The translations under genes and the position numbers were made by a program. The notes under the pieces were generated by a model. The model was not told where the DNA came from, did not search any database, and saw only the letters and a list, made by a program, of their open reading frames with translations. DNA of 32,819 nucleotides from Escherichia albertii NBRC 107761 = DSM 17582. Lineage in GTDB: Bacteria > Pseudomonadota > Gammaproteobacteria > Enterobacterales > Enterobacteriaceae. The stretch spans positions 1 through 32,819 of the forward strand of contig NZ_BBMY01000040.1 of NCBI RefSeq assembly GCF_000759775.1, given 5' to 3'. How positions within the stretch are numbered: position 1 is the first letter of the stretch; each line of letters opens with the position of its first letter. Below, in pieces: positions 6,777 through 15,925 of the stretch.

Positions 6777-9026
6777 TCAGAAATGAGTATTAATGCTCAT
6801 ATACCACGTACGTCCCGGTTCGTTATAGGTATACGCGCCAGCCCCCGCGATATAGTTGGCTCCTGCCAAATCACCTGTAGTTTGGGCATTACCTGCACGC
6901 CACAAGCGTTTGTCGAACAGGTTGTCTACGCCGCCGGTCAGACTAACGTTTTTCGTCACGTCCCAGGTCGCACTCAGACCAACAATGCTGTAGGGGCTAA
7001 CTTCTTTGGTTTCCGGTCCGACCGCTGGCTGGCCTTTATAGTTGTACTTCTTCGGTTGCTGTTTGCCGTACCAGGTGAAGGTTGTTTGCATCGACAAATC
7101 TTCCCGCGCCTGCCAGCTCAGCGTTGAGTTCAACGTATATTCCGGGATTATCGACAAACGATCGCCCGTGGTTTTGTTTTCACTCTTCAGCATATAAGTG
7201 ATGTTGTTAGTCCACATCACTGTTTCGCTAACAGGGACGTTTAACGATCCTTCAAGGCCTTCAACCACCGCTTTCGGTACGTTATCCCATTGATAAAGAT
7301 CGGTGCCTGCCGCGTTTTGCCCAACAGCCACATAGCCCGCTTCAATCTTATTGCGATAGTCGTTGCGGAACCAGGTCACACCTGCCAACCAGCCGTCGCG
7401 TTTAAACTCCAGACCAATCTCTTTGTTAATACTGGTTTCCGCTTTCAGGTCATCGTTACCCTGCAGATAGCAGCCGCCCGCGCTGGCGTAGCATCCCTGT
7501 CCTTTACTGTAGAGAATATAGTTTGGGTTAGTCTGGTACAGACTTGGCGCCTTGTAAGCACGGGCGATCCCCATTTTGAGGGTAAAATCATCGCCTAAAC
7601 CTTGCGACACGTTCAATGCCGGACTCCAGTTATTGCCGACAATACTGTGATGATCAAAACGTAGTCCCGGCGTCACGATGGTGCTGTCAGTCAGCTCCAT
7701 ATTGTTTTCCGCAAACAGCGAGAATATTTCCGCTTTTGAATACGGACTACGGTCGGTAGAACTCACACCATCGATGGCTCCGCCAGTATTCTTTCCTGTC
7801 AGCGCCTGGGTGTTGGAACTGAGATCCTTCATTCGCTGCTGATTCCACTCTGTACCCAGCGTCAGCGTCTGGTTAACGAGGAAATCAATCGGCAGGTTGA
7901 CTTCGCTGTGCAGCATCACATCATCGAGATCGATATCGACAAAATCCTGCGTCGCTTTTTCATTAAATTTCCCTTCGGTGCCGCCCGCAAGACCTTCCGG
8001 GATACGCGAGTTACGGGTGTGTTCGTACTGCACCCAGTTGCTGGTGGTTACGCCGTTATCCCAGCCGCCGTTCCAGGTCAGAGAGTAGTTCTGGCGATAC
8101 AGACGGTTGGTTTCATCACCATATTTCGAACGTGTATAGGCGTCGGAGTTGGTGTTCTGGGTATCGCCTGCATACAGGTTGCCCTGGCGGCTGTAACCGG
8201 CTTCCAGTTCGAGCGATTGTAGTGGAGCGAAATCCCAGCGAACGACGCCGTTAATATCTTTGTTGATAACCCCTTCGCGTCCGGCAGGTAAGGTTGTGGC
8301 GTAGGTTCCGGCACGTGCGGATTGATGTCCCTGGTTAATATCCCACGCATCGGCCTGGGTTTTGTCGAGGTTGCCATATAAGCGGAAGCTGAATTCGTCA
8401 CCCAACGGACCGGTCAGGCTGAAGTTGGTGCGTTTGGTCGCGCCTTCCTCTTTATGTTCTGGCGCATTGAAGTAAGCGTCCCAGGAACCGTGCCATTCGC
8501 CGTTGCCTTTTTTGGTGATGATGTTAACCACGCCGCCTGCTGCGCCGTTGCCATAACGGGCCGCCGCCGGGCCACGCAGAATTTCAATACGTTCAATCAT
8601 TTCAGGCGGCACCCAGGAAGTATCACCACGGGTATCGCGCTCGCCACGCCAGCCCTGGCGCACAGAGTTACGGCTACTGACCGGCTTGCCGTCAATCAAA
8701 ATCAGGGTGTTTTCTGGACCCATTCCGCGAATATCAATCTGGCGGTTGTTGCCGCGCTGACCGCTGGTGGAGTTACCGGTCAGGTTAACGCCGGGCATGG
8801 TACGGATGATTTCCGACACATCGCGAGCTACCGGGTTTTTGCGGATTTCATCTGCGGTGATGGTCGAAACGCCGGGCGCCTGCAAGTTCTGCTCGGCGGC
8901 GGTGACCACGATGGTATCGTCGTGTGAAACGGCATTATCGCTTGTCTCTTCTGCCAGTGCTGGCAGTGCTACCCCATAAATCCCCAGATTGACCAACAAG
9001 GCCAGGGAATGAATCTTCTTGTTCAT
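6777..9026 (-). CDS. fepA: TonB-dependent ferric enterobactin receptor FepA
   Basis: The outer-membrane gated porin that binds ferric enterobactin and imports it using TonB/ExbBD energy; it also serves colicins B and D. The protein is 749 residues from the ATG at 9026, after AGGA. It has a Sec signal peptide of about 25 residues ending ALPALA, three residues longer than in K-12, while the mature chain (about 724) keeps the K-12 length. The TonB box DTIVVTA follows shortly after the mature N-terminus, then the plug domain (GMGPENTLILIDGKPV, PAAARYGNGAAGGVVNI) and the 22-strand barrel ending in phenylalanine (SINTHF). The alternative start at 9059 would precede the signal peptide and is unlikely. 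It is divergent from fes across a shared control region. Confidence 0.97.
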   Translation of the reverse strand: MNKKIHSLALLVNLGIYGVALPALAEETSDNAVSHDDTIVVTAAEQNLQAPGVSTITADEIRKNPVARDVSEIIRTMPGVNLTGNSTSGQRGNNRQIDIRGMGPENTLILIDGKPVSSRNSVRQGWRGERDTRGDTSWVPPEMIERIEILRGPAAARYGNGAAGGVVNIITKKGNGEWHGSWDAYFNAPEHKEEGATKRTNFSLTGPLGDEFSFRLYGNLDKTQADAWDINQGHQSARAGTYATTLPAGREGVINKDINGVVRWDFAPLQSLELEAGYSRQGNLYAGDTQNTNSDAYTRSKYGDETNRLYRQNYSLTWNGGWDNGVTTSNWVQYEHTRNSRIPEGLAGGTEGKFNEKATQDFVDIDLDDVMLHSEVNLPIDFLVNQTLTLGTEWNQQRMKDLSSNTQALTGKNTGGAIDGVSSTDRSPYSKAEIFSLFAENNMELTDSTIVTPGLRFDHHSIVGNNWSPALNVSQGLGDDFTLKMGIARAYKAPSLYQTNPNYILYSKGQGCYASAGGCYLQGNDDLKAETSINKEIGLEFKRDGWLAGVTWFRNDYRNKIEAGYVAVGQNAAGTDLYQWDNVPKAVVEGLEGSLNVPVSETVMWTNNITYMLKSENKTTGDRLSIIPEYTLNSTLSWQAREDLSMQTTFTWYGKQQPKKYNYKGQPAVGPETKEVSPYSIVGLSATWDVTKNVSLTGGVDNLFDKRLWRAGNAQTTGDLAGANYIAGAGAYTYNEPGRTWYMSINTHF

Positions 9027-9184
9027 TGTTTTTTCCTGCATTTTTGCCACGAATTCCAACGGTCAAAATTGACGTAAGCTGGATTGATGTCGCCCACTAC
9101 CGCGAAAGCCTTTGATCCTGAAAGGCACGCAGTGCAGTTGATTAATTAATGTTCGCGCTTGACATGGCGCGCCAATACGCTATT

Positions 9185-9203
9185 GCAAATGCAAATAGTT
9201 ATC
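9185..9203. promoter_or_regulatory. Candidate Fur box in the fepA-fes control region
   Basis: GCAAATGCAAATAGTTATC matches the 19-base Fur consensus at 13 of 19 positions, and further ATTATC-like hexamers continue to about 9215 (AATATTATC). The gap 9027-9267 serves fepA-entD on one side and fes-entF on the other, both Fur-repressed in E. coli. The exact extent of the binding array is inferred. Confidence 0.6.
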
Positions 9204-9267
9204 AATAATATTATCAATATATTTCTGCAATCAATAAAAAAATTCACAATAAACATAAGGTTATGAT

Positions 9268-10470
9268 GTGGCGGCGTTAAAGGTGGGAAGTGATAGCTGG
9301 TGGCTGTCGAAACATGGCCCGGAATGGCAACGTTTTGATGATAAAACTTATCAGGTGACTTTCTGGTGGCGTGATCCGCAAGGTTCTGAAGACCACTCGA
9401 CGATAAAGCGCGTATGGGTCTACATCACTGGCGTGACCGATCACCATCAGAACAGCCAACCCCAGTCGATGCAGCGAATTGCAGGGACCGATGTCTGGCA
9501 GTGGACAACGCAACTCAATGCCAACTGGCGCGGCAGCTACTGCTTTATTCCCACCGAACGCGATGACATTTTTTCTGCACCATCCCCTGATCGCCTCGAA
9601 TTACGCGAAGGATGGCAGCAATTATTACCTCAGGCGATAGCCGATCCGTTGAATCCGCAAAGCTGGAAAGGGGGGAGAGGGCACGCTGTTTCCGCACTCG
9701 AAATGCCGCAAGCGCCCCTGCAACCGGGTTGGGATTGCCCGCAAACGCCAGAAACGCCTGCTAAAGAAATTACCTGGAAAAGTGAACGTCTGGGAAATTC
9801 ACGCCGTGTATGGATTTTTACCATCGGCGATGCAACAGCAGAAGAGCGTCCGCTGGCCGTTTTGCTCGATGGCGAATTTTGGGCGCAAAGTATGTCCGTC
9901 TGGCCTGCGCTGACTTCGCTGACCCATCGTCGGCAACTTCCTCCCGCCGTGTATGTGTTGATCGACGCCATCGACACCACGCACCGCGCCCACGAACTGC
10001 CGTGTAATGCGGATTTCTGGCTGGCAGTACAGCAAGAATTATTGCCACTGGTGAAAACCATCGCCCCTTTTAGCGATCGCGCCGATCGTACTGTTGTTGC
10101 CGGGCAAAGCTTTGGGGGGCTTTCCGCGCTGTATGCCGGACTGCACTGGCCTGAACGTTTTGGCTGTGTGATAAGCCAATCGGGATCGTTCTGGTGGCCG
10201 CACCGGGGCGGGCCGCAAGAGGGCGTGTTACTTGAACAACTTAAAGCGGGTGAAGTTAGCGCCGAAGGTTTGCGTATTGTTCTGGAAGCGGGGATTCGCG
10301 AACCGCTGATCCTGCGGGCTAATCAGGCGCTGTATACGCAATTACAAGCTACAAAAGAATCCATTTTCTGGCGTCAGGTTGACGGCGGACATGATGCGCT
10401 TTGTTGGCGCGGCGGGCTGATGCAGGGGCTCATTGACCTCTGGCAACCGCTTTCCCATGACAGGAGTTGA
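9268..10470 (+). CDS. fes: Enterochelin esterase Fes
   Basis: A cytoplasmic alpha/beta-hydrolase that cleaves the trilactone of ferric enterobactin so that iron can be released. The protein is 400 residues, the same as K-12. The N-terminal enterochelin-esterase domain spans about 1-150, and the hydrolase domain holds the nucleophile elbow GQSFGG with Ser281 and His375 in DGGHDALCW. The start is GTG at 9268 with AAGG at 9257-9260. A five-codon ORF (ATGATGTGG..., 9263-9280) overlaps this start in another frame. ybdZ begins three bases after the fes stop, so fes-ybdZ-entF are co-transcribed under Fur. Confidence 0.96.
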   Translation: MAALKVGSDSWWLSKHGPEWQRFDDKTYQVTFWWRDPQGSEDHSTIKRVWVYITGVTDHHQNSQPQSMQRIAGTDVWQWTTQLNANWRGSYCFIPTERDDIFSAPSPDRLELREGWQQLLPQAIADPLNPQSWKGGRGHAVSALEMPQAPLQPGWDCPQTPETPAKEITWKSERLGNSRRVWIFTIGDATAEERPLAVLLDGEFWAQSMSVWPALTSLTHRRQLPPAVYVLIDAIDTTHRAHELPCNADFWLAVQQELLPLVKTIAPFSDRADRTVVAGQSFGGLSALYAGLHWPERFGCVISQSGSFWWPHRGGPQEGVLLEQLKAGEVSAEGLRIVLEAGIREPLILRANQALYTQLQATKESIFWRQVDGGHDALCWRGGLMQGLIDLWQPLSHDRS

Positions 10471-10472
10471 AT

Positions 10473-10691
10473 ATGGCATTCAGTAATCCCTTTGATGACC
10501 CACAGGGGGCGTTTTACATTTTGCGCAACGCACAGGGGCAATTCAGCCTGTGGCCGCAATCGTGCGTATTACCAGCGGGCTGGGAGGTCGTTTGTGAACC
10601 TCAGTCGCAAGAATTCTGCCAGCAGTGGCTGGAAGCCCACTGGCGTACTCTGACGCCCGCGAATTTTACCCAGCCGCAGGAGGTGCAATGA
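10473..10691 (+). CDS. ybdZ: MbtH-like protein YbdZ
   Basis: A 72-residue MbtH-family partner of the non-ribosomal peptide synthetase EntF. It binds the adenylation domain and raises its activity. Family signatures are visible: NPFDDPQG (residues 4-11), the LWP motif (FSLWPQ) and PAGW. The ATG at 10473 is three bases past the fes stop and has GGAG at 10463-10466. The stop overlaps the entF start in an ATGA arrangement, so translation of the two is coupled, in line with their one-to-one partnership. Confidence 0.93.
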   Translation: MAFSNPFDDPQGAFYILRNAQGQFSLWPQSCVLPAGWEVVCEPQSQEFCQQWLEAHWRTLTPANFTQPQEVQ

Positions 10692-13600
10692 GCCAGCATT
10701 TACCTTTAGTCGCCGCACAACCCGGCATCTGGATGGCAGAAAAACTGTCGGATTTACCCTCTGCCTGGAGCGTGGCGCATTACGTTGAGTTAACCGGAGA
10801 TGTTGATGTGCCATTACTGGCCCGCGCGGTGGTTGCCGGGTTAGCGCAAGCAGATACGCTGAGGATGCGTTTTACGGAAGATAACGGCGAAGTCTGGCAA
10901 TGGGTCGATGATGCGCAGACGTTCGAACTGCCAGAAATTATCGACCTGCGAACCAACATTGATCCGCACGGTACTGCGCGGGCATTAATGCAGGCGGATT
11001 TGCAACAAGATCTGCGCGTCGATAGTGAAAAACCACTGGTTTTTCATAAGTTTATACAGATAGAGGATAATCGTTGGTACTGGTATCAACGTTATCACCA
11101 TTTGCTGGTCGATGGCTTCAGTTTCCCAGCCATTACCCGTCAGATAGCCAACATTTATTGCGCCTGGCTGCGTGGCGAACCTACGCCTGCGTCGCCGTTT
11201 ACTTCTTTCACTGATGTAGTGGAAGAGTACCAGCAATATCGCGAAAGCGAAGCTTGGCAGCGTGATGCGACTTTCTGGGCGGATCAACGTCGTCAACTAC
11301 CGCCGCCAGCGTCACTTTCGCCTGCACCTTTACCGGGGCGCAGTGCCTCGGCAGATATTCTGCGCCTGAAACTGGAATTTACCGACGGGGAATTCCGCCA
11401 ACTGGCAGCGCAACTTCCGACCGTACAACGTACCGATTTAGCTCTCGCGCTGGCGGCATTGTGGCTGGGGCGATTGTGCAACCGCATGGATTATGCCGCT
11501 GGATTTATCTTTATGTGCCGTATGGGCTCGGCGGCGTTGACGGCTACCGGACCGGTGCTCAATGTTTTGCCATTGGGGATTCACATTGAAGCGCGAGAAA
11601 CGTTGCCGCAACTGGCAACCCGCCTGGCGGCTCAACTGAAAAAAATGCGTCGTCATCAACGCTACGATGCCGAACAGATTGTTCGTGACTGCGGGCGAGC
11701 GGCAGGAGAGGAACCTCTGTTTGGTCCGGTACTCAATATCAAGGTGTTTGATTATCAACTGGATATTCCGGGCGTGCGGGCGCAAACCCATACTCTGGCA
11801 ACCGGTCCGGTTAATGATCTTGAACTGGCCCTGTTCCCGGATGAAAACGGTGATTTGAGTATTGAGATCCTCGCCAATAAACAGCGTTACGATGAGCCAA
11901 CGTTAATTCAGCACGCTGAACGCCTGAAAATGCTGATCGCCCAGTTCGCCGCGACCCCGGCGCTGTTGTGTGGTGATGTCGATATTATGCTGCCAGACGA
12001 ATATGACCAGTTGGCGCAGATCAACGCCACTCAGGTTGACATTCCTGAAACCACGCTGAGCGCGCTGGTGGCGGAACAAGCGGCAAAAACGCCGGATGCT
12101 CCGGCACTGGCAGATGCGCATTACCAGTTTAGCTATCGGGAAATGCGCGAACAGGTGGTGGCGCTGGCGAATTTACTGCGTGAGCGTGGCGTAAAACCTG
12201 GCGATAGTGTGGCAGTGGCGTTGCCGCGCTCGGTCTTTTTGACTTTGGCGCTGCACGCCATTGTTGAAGCAGGGGCCGCCTGGTTACCGCTGGATACGGG
12301 CTACCCGGACGATCGCCTGAAAATGATGCTGGAAGATGCGCGTCCGTCGCTGTTAATTACCACTGACGAGCAACTACCTCGTTTTCGCGATATCCCCAAT
12401 TTAACTAATCTTTGCTATAACGCCCCGCTTACCCCACAGGGCAGCGCGCCGCTGCAACTTTCACAACCGTACCACACGGCTTATATCATCTTCACCTCTG
12501 GCTCCACTGGCAGGCCGAAAGGCGTGATGGTCGGGCAGAAGGCCATCGTTAACCGCCTGTTATGGATGCAAAACCACTACTCGCTCACAGGCGAAGATGT
12601 CGTTGCTCAAAAAACACCGTGTAGTTTTGATGTCTCGGTATGGGAGTTTTTCTGGCCGTTTATTGCCGGGGCGAAACTGGTCATGGCCGCGCCGGAAGCG
12701 CACCGCGATCCTCTCGCTATGCAGCAATTCTTTGCCGAATATGGCGTAACGACCACGCACTTTGTTCCCTCAATGCTGGCGGCGTTTGTTGCTTCGCTGA
12801 CGCCAGAAACTGCTCGCCAATGTTGCGCGACGTTGAAACAGGTGTTCTGTAGTGGTGAAGCGTTACCGACCGATTTATGCCGTGAATGGCAACAGTTAAC
12901 CAACGTGCCATTACATAACCTGTATGGTCCGACGGAAGCGGCGGTAGATGTCAGTTGGTATCCGGCCTTTGGTGCTGAACTGGCGGCGGTACGCGGCAGC
13001 AGTGTGCCGATTGGTTATCCTGTGTGGAATACGGGTTTGCGTATTCTTGATGCGATGATGCATCCGGTGCCGCCGGGTGTGGCAGGTGATCTCTATCTCA
13101 CCGGCATTCAACTGGCGCAGGGCTACCTTGGGCGCCCCGATCTGACGGCAAGCCGCTTTATTGCCGATCCGTTCGCTCCAGGTGAGCGGATGTACCGTAC
13201 CGGGGACGTGGCGCGCTGGCTGGAAAATGGCGCGGTGGAGTACCTCGGGCGCAGTGACGATCAGCTAAAAATTCGCGGTCAGCGGATTGAACTGGGTGAA
13301 ATCGACCGCGTGATGCAGGCGTTGCCAGATGTTGAACAGGCCGTTACCCACGCTTGTGTCATTAACCAGGCTGCAGCCACTGGTGGTGATGCGCGCCAGT
13401 TGGTAGGGTATCTGGTGTCGCAATCTGGTCTGCCGCTGGATATTCCGGCGTTGCAGGTGCAGCTTCGCGAAACGCTGCCGCCGCATATGGTGCCGGTAGT
13501 GCTGCTGCAACTTCTACAGTTGCCGCTTAGCGCTAATGGTAAGCTGGATCGCAAAGCGTTACCGTTGCCGGAACTGAAAGCACAAACGCCGGGACGTGCG

Positions 13601-14569
13601 CCGAAAGCGGGCAGTGAAACGATTATCGCCGGGGCGTTCTCGTCATTACTGGGTTGTGATGTGCAGGACGCTGATGCTGATTTCTTCGCTCTTGGCGGTC
13701 ATTCACTACTGGCAATGAAACTGGCGGCACAGCTTAGTCGACAGTTTGCCCGTCAGGTGACGCCGGGGCAGGTGATGGTGGCGTCAACGGTGGCAAAACT
13801 GGCAACAGTTATTGATGGTGAAGAGGAGAGTGCCCACCGTCTGGGATTTGAAACGCTCCTGCCATTGCGTGAAAGCAAGGGGCCGACGCTGTTTTGCTTC
13901 CATCCGGCGTCCGGTTTTGCCTGGCAGTTTAGCGTGCTCTCGCGTTATCTCGATCCACAATGGTCGATTATCGGCATTCAGTCGCCGCGTCCCAATGGAC
14001 TCATGCAAACTGCGACGAATCTGGATGAAGTATGCGAAGCGCATCTTGCAACGTTGCTGCAACAACAGCCACACGGCCCTTATTATCTGCTGGGATATTC
14101 GTTGGGTGGCTCGCTGGCGCTGGGAATTGCGGCGCGGTTGCGTGCTCGTGGCGAACAGGTGGCATTTCTTGGCTTGCTGGATACCTGGCCGCCGGAAACG
14201 CAAAACTGGCACGAAAAAGAAGCCAACGGTCTGGACCCGGAGGTCCTGGCGGAAATTAACCGTGAGCGCGAGGCGTTTCTTGCCGCTCAGCAGGACTATG
14301 CCTCCACAGAACTGTTCACTACCATTGAAGGTAATTACGCGGATGCTGTGCGCCTGCTAACAACGGCCCATAGCGTACCATTTGATGGCAAAGCAACGTT
14401 GTTTGTTGCCGAGCGTACGGTTCAGGAAGGCGTGAATCCCGAACGTGTCTGGGCGCCGTGGATTGCAGAGTTGGATATTTATCCTCAGGACTGTGCACAC
14501 GTTGATATTATCTCAGCAGTGGCGTTTGAAAAAATTGGTCCAATTATTCGCGCAGCGCTGAATAAATAA
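10688..14569 (+). CDS. entF: Enterobactin synthase component F (serine NRPS)
   Basis: A four-domain non-ribosomal peptide synthetase that activates L-serine, joins it to dihydroxybenzoate from holo-EntB and cyclotrimerises the product to enterobactin. The protein is 1293 residues, identical in length to K-12. Condensation domain: HHLLVDG with His138 and Asp142. Adenylation domain: FTSGSTGRPKG at 602-612. Carrier domain: GGHSL with the phosphopantetheine serine at 1006. Thioesterase: GYSLGG with Ser1138, Asp1165 and His1271. All catalytic positions are present. The start at 10688 overlaps the ybdZ stop by four bases; the longer open frame from 10625 lies within ybdZ and is rejected. A strong hairpin follows the stop. 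Confidence 0.97.
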   Translation: MSQHLPLVAAQPGIWMAEKLSDLPSAWSVAHYVELTGDVDVPLLARAVVAGLAQADTLRMRFTEDNGEVWQWVDDAQTFELPEIIDLRTNIDPHGTARALMQADLQQDLRVDSEKPLVFHKFIQIEDNRWYWYQRYHHLLVDGFSFPAITRQIANIYCAWLRGEPTPASPFTSFTDVVEEYQQYRESEAWQRDATFWADQRRQLPPPASLSPAPLPGRSASADILRLKLEFTDGEFRQLAAQLPTVQRTDLALALAALWLGRLCNRMDYAAGFIFMCRMGSAALTATGPVLNVLPLGIHIEARETLPQLATRLAAQLKKMRRHQRYDAEQIVRDCGRAAGEEPLFGPVLNIKVFDYQLDIPGVRAQTHTLATGPVNDLELALFPDENGDLSIEILANKQRYDEPTLIQHAERLKMLIAQFAATPALLCGDVDIMLPDEYDQLAQINATQVDIPETTLSALVAEQAAKTPDAPALADAHYQFSYREMREQVVALANLLRERGVKPGDSVAVALPRSVFLTLALHAIVEAGAAWLPLDTGYPDDRLKMMLEDARPSLLITTDEQLPRFRDIPNLTNLCYNAPLTPQGSAPLQLSQPYHTAYIIFTSGSTGRPKGVMVGQKAIVNRLLWMQNHYSLTGEDVVAQKTPCSFDVSVWEFFWPFIAGAKLVMAAPEAHRDPLAMQQFFAEYGVTTTHFVPSMLAAFVASLTPETARQCCATLKQVFCSGEALPTDLCREWQQLTNVPLHNLYGPTEAAVDVSWYPAFGAELAAVRGSSVPIGYPVWNTGLRILDAMMHPVPPGVAGDLYLTGIQLAQGYLGRPDLTASRFIADPFAPGERMYRTGDVARWLENGAVEYLGRSDDQLKIRGQRIELGEIDRVMQALPDVEQAVTHACVINQAAATGGDARQLVGYLVSQSGLPLDIPALQVQLRETLPPHMVPVVLLQLLQLPLSANGKLDRKALPLPELKAQTPGRAPKAGSETIIAGAFSSLLGCDVQDADADFFALGGHSLLAMKLAAQLSRQFARQVTPGQVMVASTVAKLATVIDGEEESAHRLGFETLLPLRESKGPTLFCFHPASGFAWQFSVLSRYLDPQWSIIGIQSPRPNGLMQTATNLDEVCEAHLATLLQQQPHGPYYLLGYSLGGSLALGIAARLRARGEQVAFLGLLDTWPPETQNWHEKEANGLDPEVLAEINREREAFLAAQQDYASTELFTTIEGNYADAVRLLTTAHSVPFDGKATLFVAERTVQEGVNPERVWAPWIAELDIYPQDCAHVDIISAVAFEKIGPIIRAALNK

Positions 14570-14584
14570 TGTGACATTGCTTGT

Positions 14585-14618
14585 AAACCCATAATCATAA
14601 TAAATGATTATGGGTTTT
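14585..14618 (+). terminator. Perfect hairpin after entF
   Basis: AAACCCATAATCAT (14585-14598) pairs without mismatch with ATGATTATGGGTTT (14604-14617) around a five-base loop, and a T-rich stretch (TGTTATTTGTT) follows. It begins 16 bases after the entF stop and probably ends or attenuates the fes-ybdZ-entF message before fepE. Confidence 0.7.
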
Positions 14619-14785
14619 GTTATTTGTTAAATTTATAATTAAAGGGGTGTTTGTCTGGAAATGTTCTTAATATTGCATTCAGTGAGAGGAATTTACAAAG
14701 TTCAGCTTCGGATAATTCTCACCAACTGATAAAGTGTGCGCCGTGGAGATTTACCCCTATTGGACTCATTTTCAGGTTATACCGC

Positions 14786-15925
14786 ATGTCAACACTGAAT
14801 ATTAAGCAGGAAAGCGACTCTCATTTTTCCGATTATCATCTGACGCCGCCCAGTAATAATGAAATTGATTTACTGAATCTTATCGATGTTTTGTGGCACG
14901 CCAAAAAACAGGTTATTGCTGTAGTTTTTGCCTTTGCCTGTGCAGGCTTACTGGTTTCTTTTCTTTTGCCGCAAAAATGGACCAGCTCAGCAGTCATCAC
15001 CCCCGCAGAACCCATTCAGTGGCAGGATCTGGAGAAAACCTTCATCAACCTGCGTGTCCTGGATCTTGATGTAAATATCGATCGCGGCGGTGTATTTAAT
15101 CTTTTTGTTAAGAAATTTCAGTCAGTGAGTTTGTTAGAAGAGTATCTTCGTTCTTCTCCTTATGTCATGGATCAGTTAAAAGAGGCGAACATCGATGAAC
15201 TCGACTTGCATCGGGCTATTGTCGCATTAAGCGAAAAAATGAAAGCCGTCGATGACAATGCCAGTAAGAAAAAAGATGAACCCAGTCTGTATACCTCCTG
15301 GACATTGAGTTTCACCGCACCAACTGCCGAGGAAGCGCAAACAGTGTTAGCGGGATATATCGACTATATTTCCGCTATTGTGGTGAAAGAATCGATAGAA
15401 AATGTGCGTAATAAACTGGAAATCAGAACGCAGTTTGAAAAAGAGAAACTGGCCCAGGATCGGATAAAAACCAGAAATCAACTTGATGCAAATATTCAGC
15501 GCCTCAATTATTCACTGGATATAGCCAATGCTGCCGGAATAAAAAAAACCGTGTACAGCAATGGTCAGGCGGTAAAAGATGATCCCGATTTCTCTATTTC
15601 TCTCGGCGCTGATGGTATTGGACGTAAACTGGAAATTGAAAAGTCAGTCACCGATGTTGCGGAATTGAACGGTGAATTACGTAATCGTCAATATCTTGTT
15701 GAGCAATTAACAAAAGCAAATGTTGATGACGTTAAATTCATTCCGTTTAAATATCAATTAAGCCCATCGTTGCCGGTGAAAAAAGACGGTCCGGGTAAGG
15801 CGATTATCGTGATTCTTTCTGCGTTAATCGGCGGTATGGTTGCTTGTGGCGGCGTGCTTTTACGTCACGCGATGGCATCCAGAAAACAGGATGCCATGGT
15901 GGAAATGGAAGATCGGTTAGTTTAA
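14786..15925 (+). CDS. fepE: FepE, Wzz-type polysaccharide chain-length regulator
   Basis: An inner-membrane polysaccharide co-polymerase of the Wzz family; in Salmonella FepE sets very long O-antigen chain length. Despite the name, a role in ferric enterobactin uptake is not supported. The protein is 379 residues from the ATG at 14786 (MSTLNIKQ); K-12 FepE is 377. Layout: a first membrane helix at about 43-65 preceded by NNEIDLLNLIDVLW, a large periplasmic coiled region, and a second membrane helix (KAIIVILSALIGGMVACGGVLL) near the C-terminus after the proline-containing LSPSLPVKKDGPGK stretch. The frame is open from a TTG at 14651, but that extension is not Wzz-like. It overlaps the convergent fepC stop by four bases. 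Confidence 0.92.
   Translation: MSTLNIKQESDSHFSDYHLTPPSNNEIDLLNLIDVLWHAKKQVIAVVFAFACAGLLVSFLLPQKWTSSAVITPAEPIQWQDLEKTFINLRVLDLDVNIDRGGVFNLFVKKFQSVSLLEEYLRSSPYVMDQLKEANIDELDLHRAIVALSEKMKAVDDNASKKKDEPSLYTSWTLSFTAPTAEEAQTVLAGYIDYISAIVVKESIENVRNKLEIRTQFEKEKLAQDRIKTRNQLDANIQRLNYSLDIANAAGIKKTVYSNGQAVKDDPDFSISLGADGIGRKLEIEKSVTDVAELNGELRNRQYLVEQLTKANVDDVKFIPFKYQLSPSLPVKKDGPGKAIIVILSALIGGMVACGGVLLRHAMASRKQDAMVEMEDRLV

Noticed and set aside
8454-8927. A 157-codon plus-strand open frame inside fepA.
   Set aside because: It is antisense to the fepA plug region, whose protein matches the known receptor throughout.
9159-9186. TTGACA at 9159 with TATTGC 16 bases later as a fes promoter.
   Set aside because: The -35 is perfect but the -10 matches only three of six positions, and other start sites in the Fur region are equally possible.
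14651-14785. N-terminal extension of fepE by 45 residues from a TTG codon.
   Set aside because: The extension is not Wzz-like. The ATG at 14786 gives the expected length and N-terminus.
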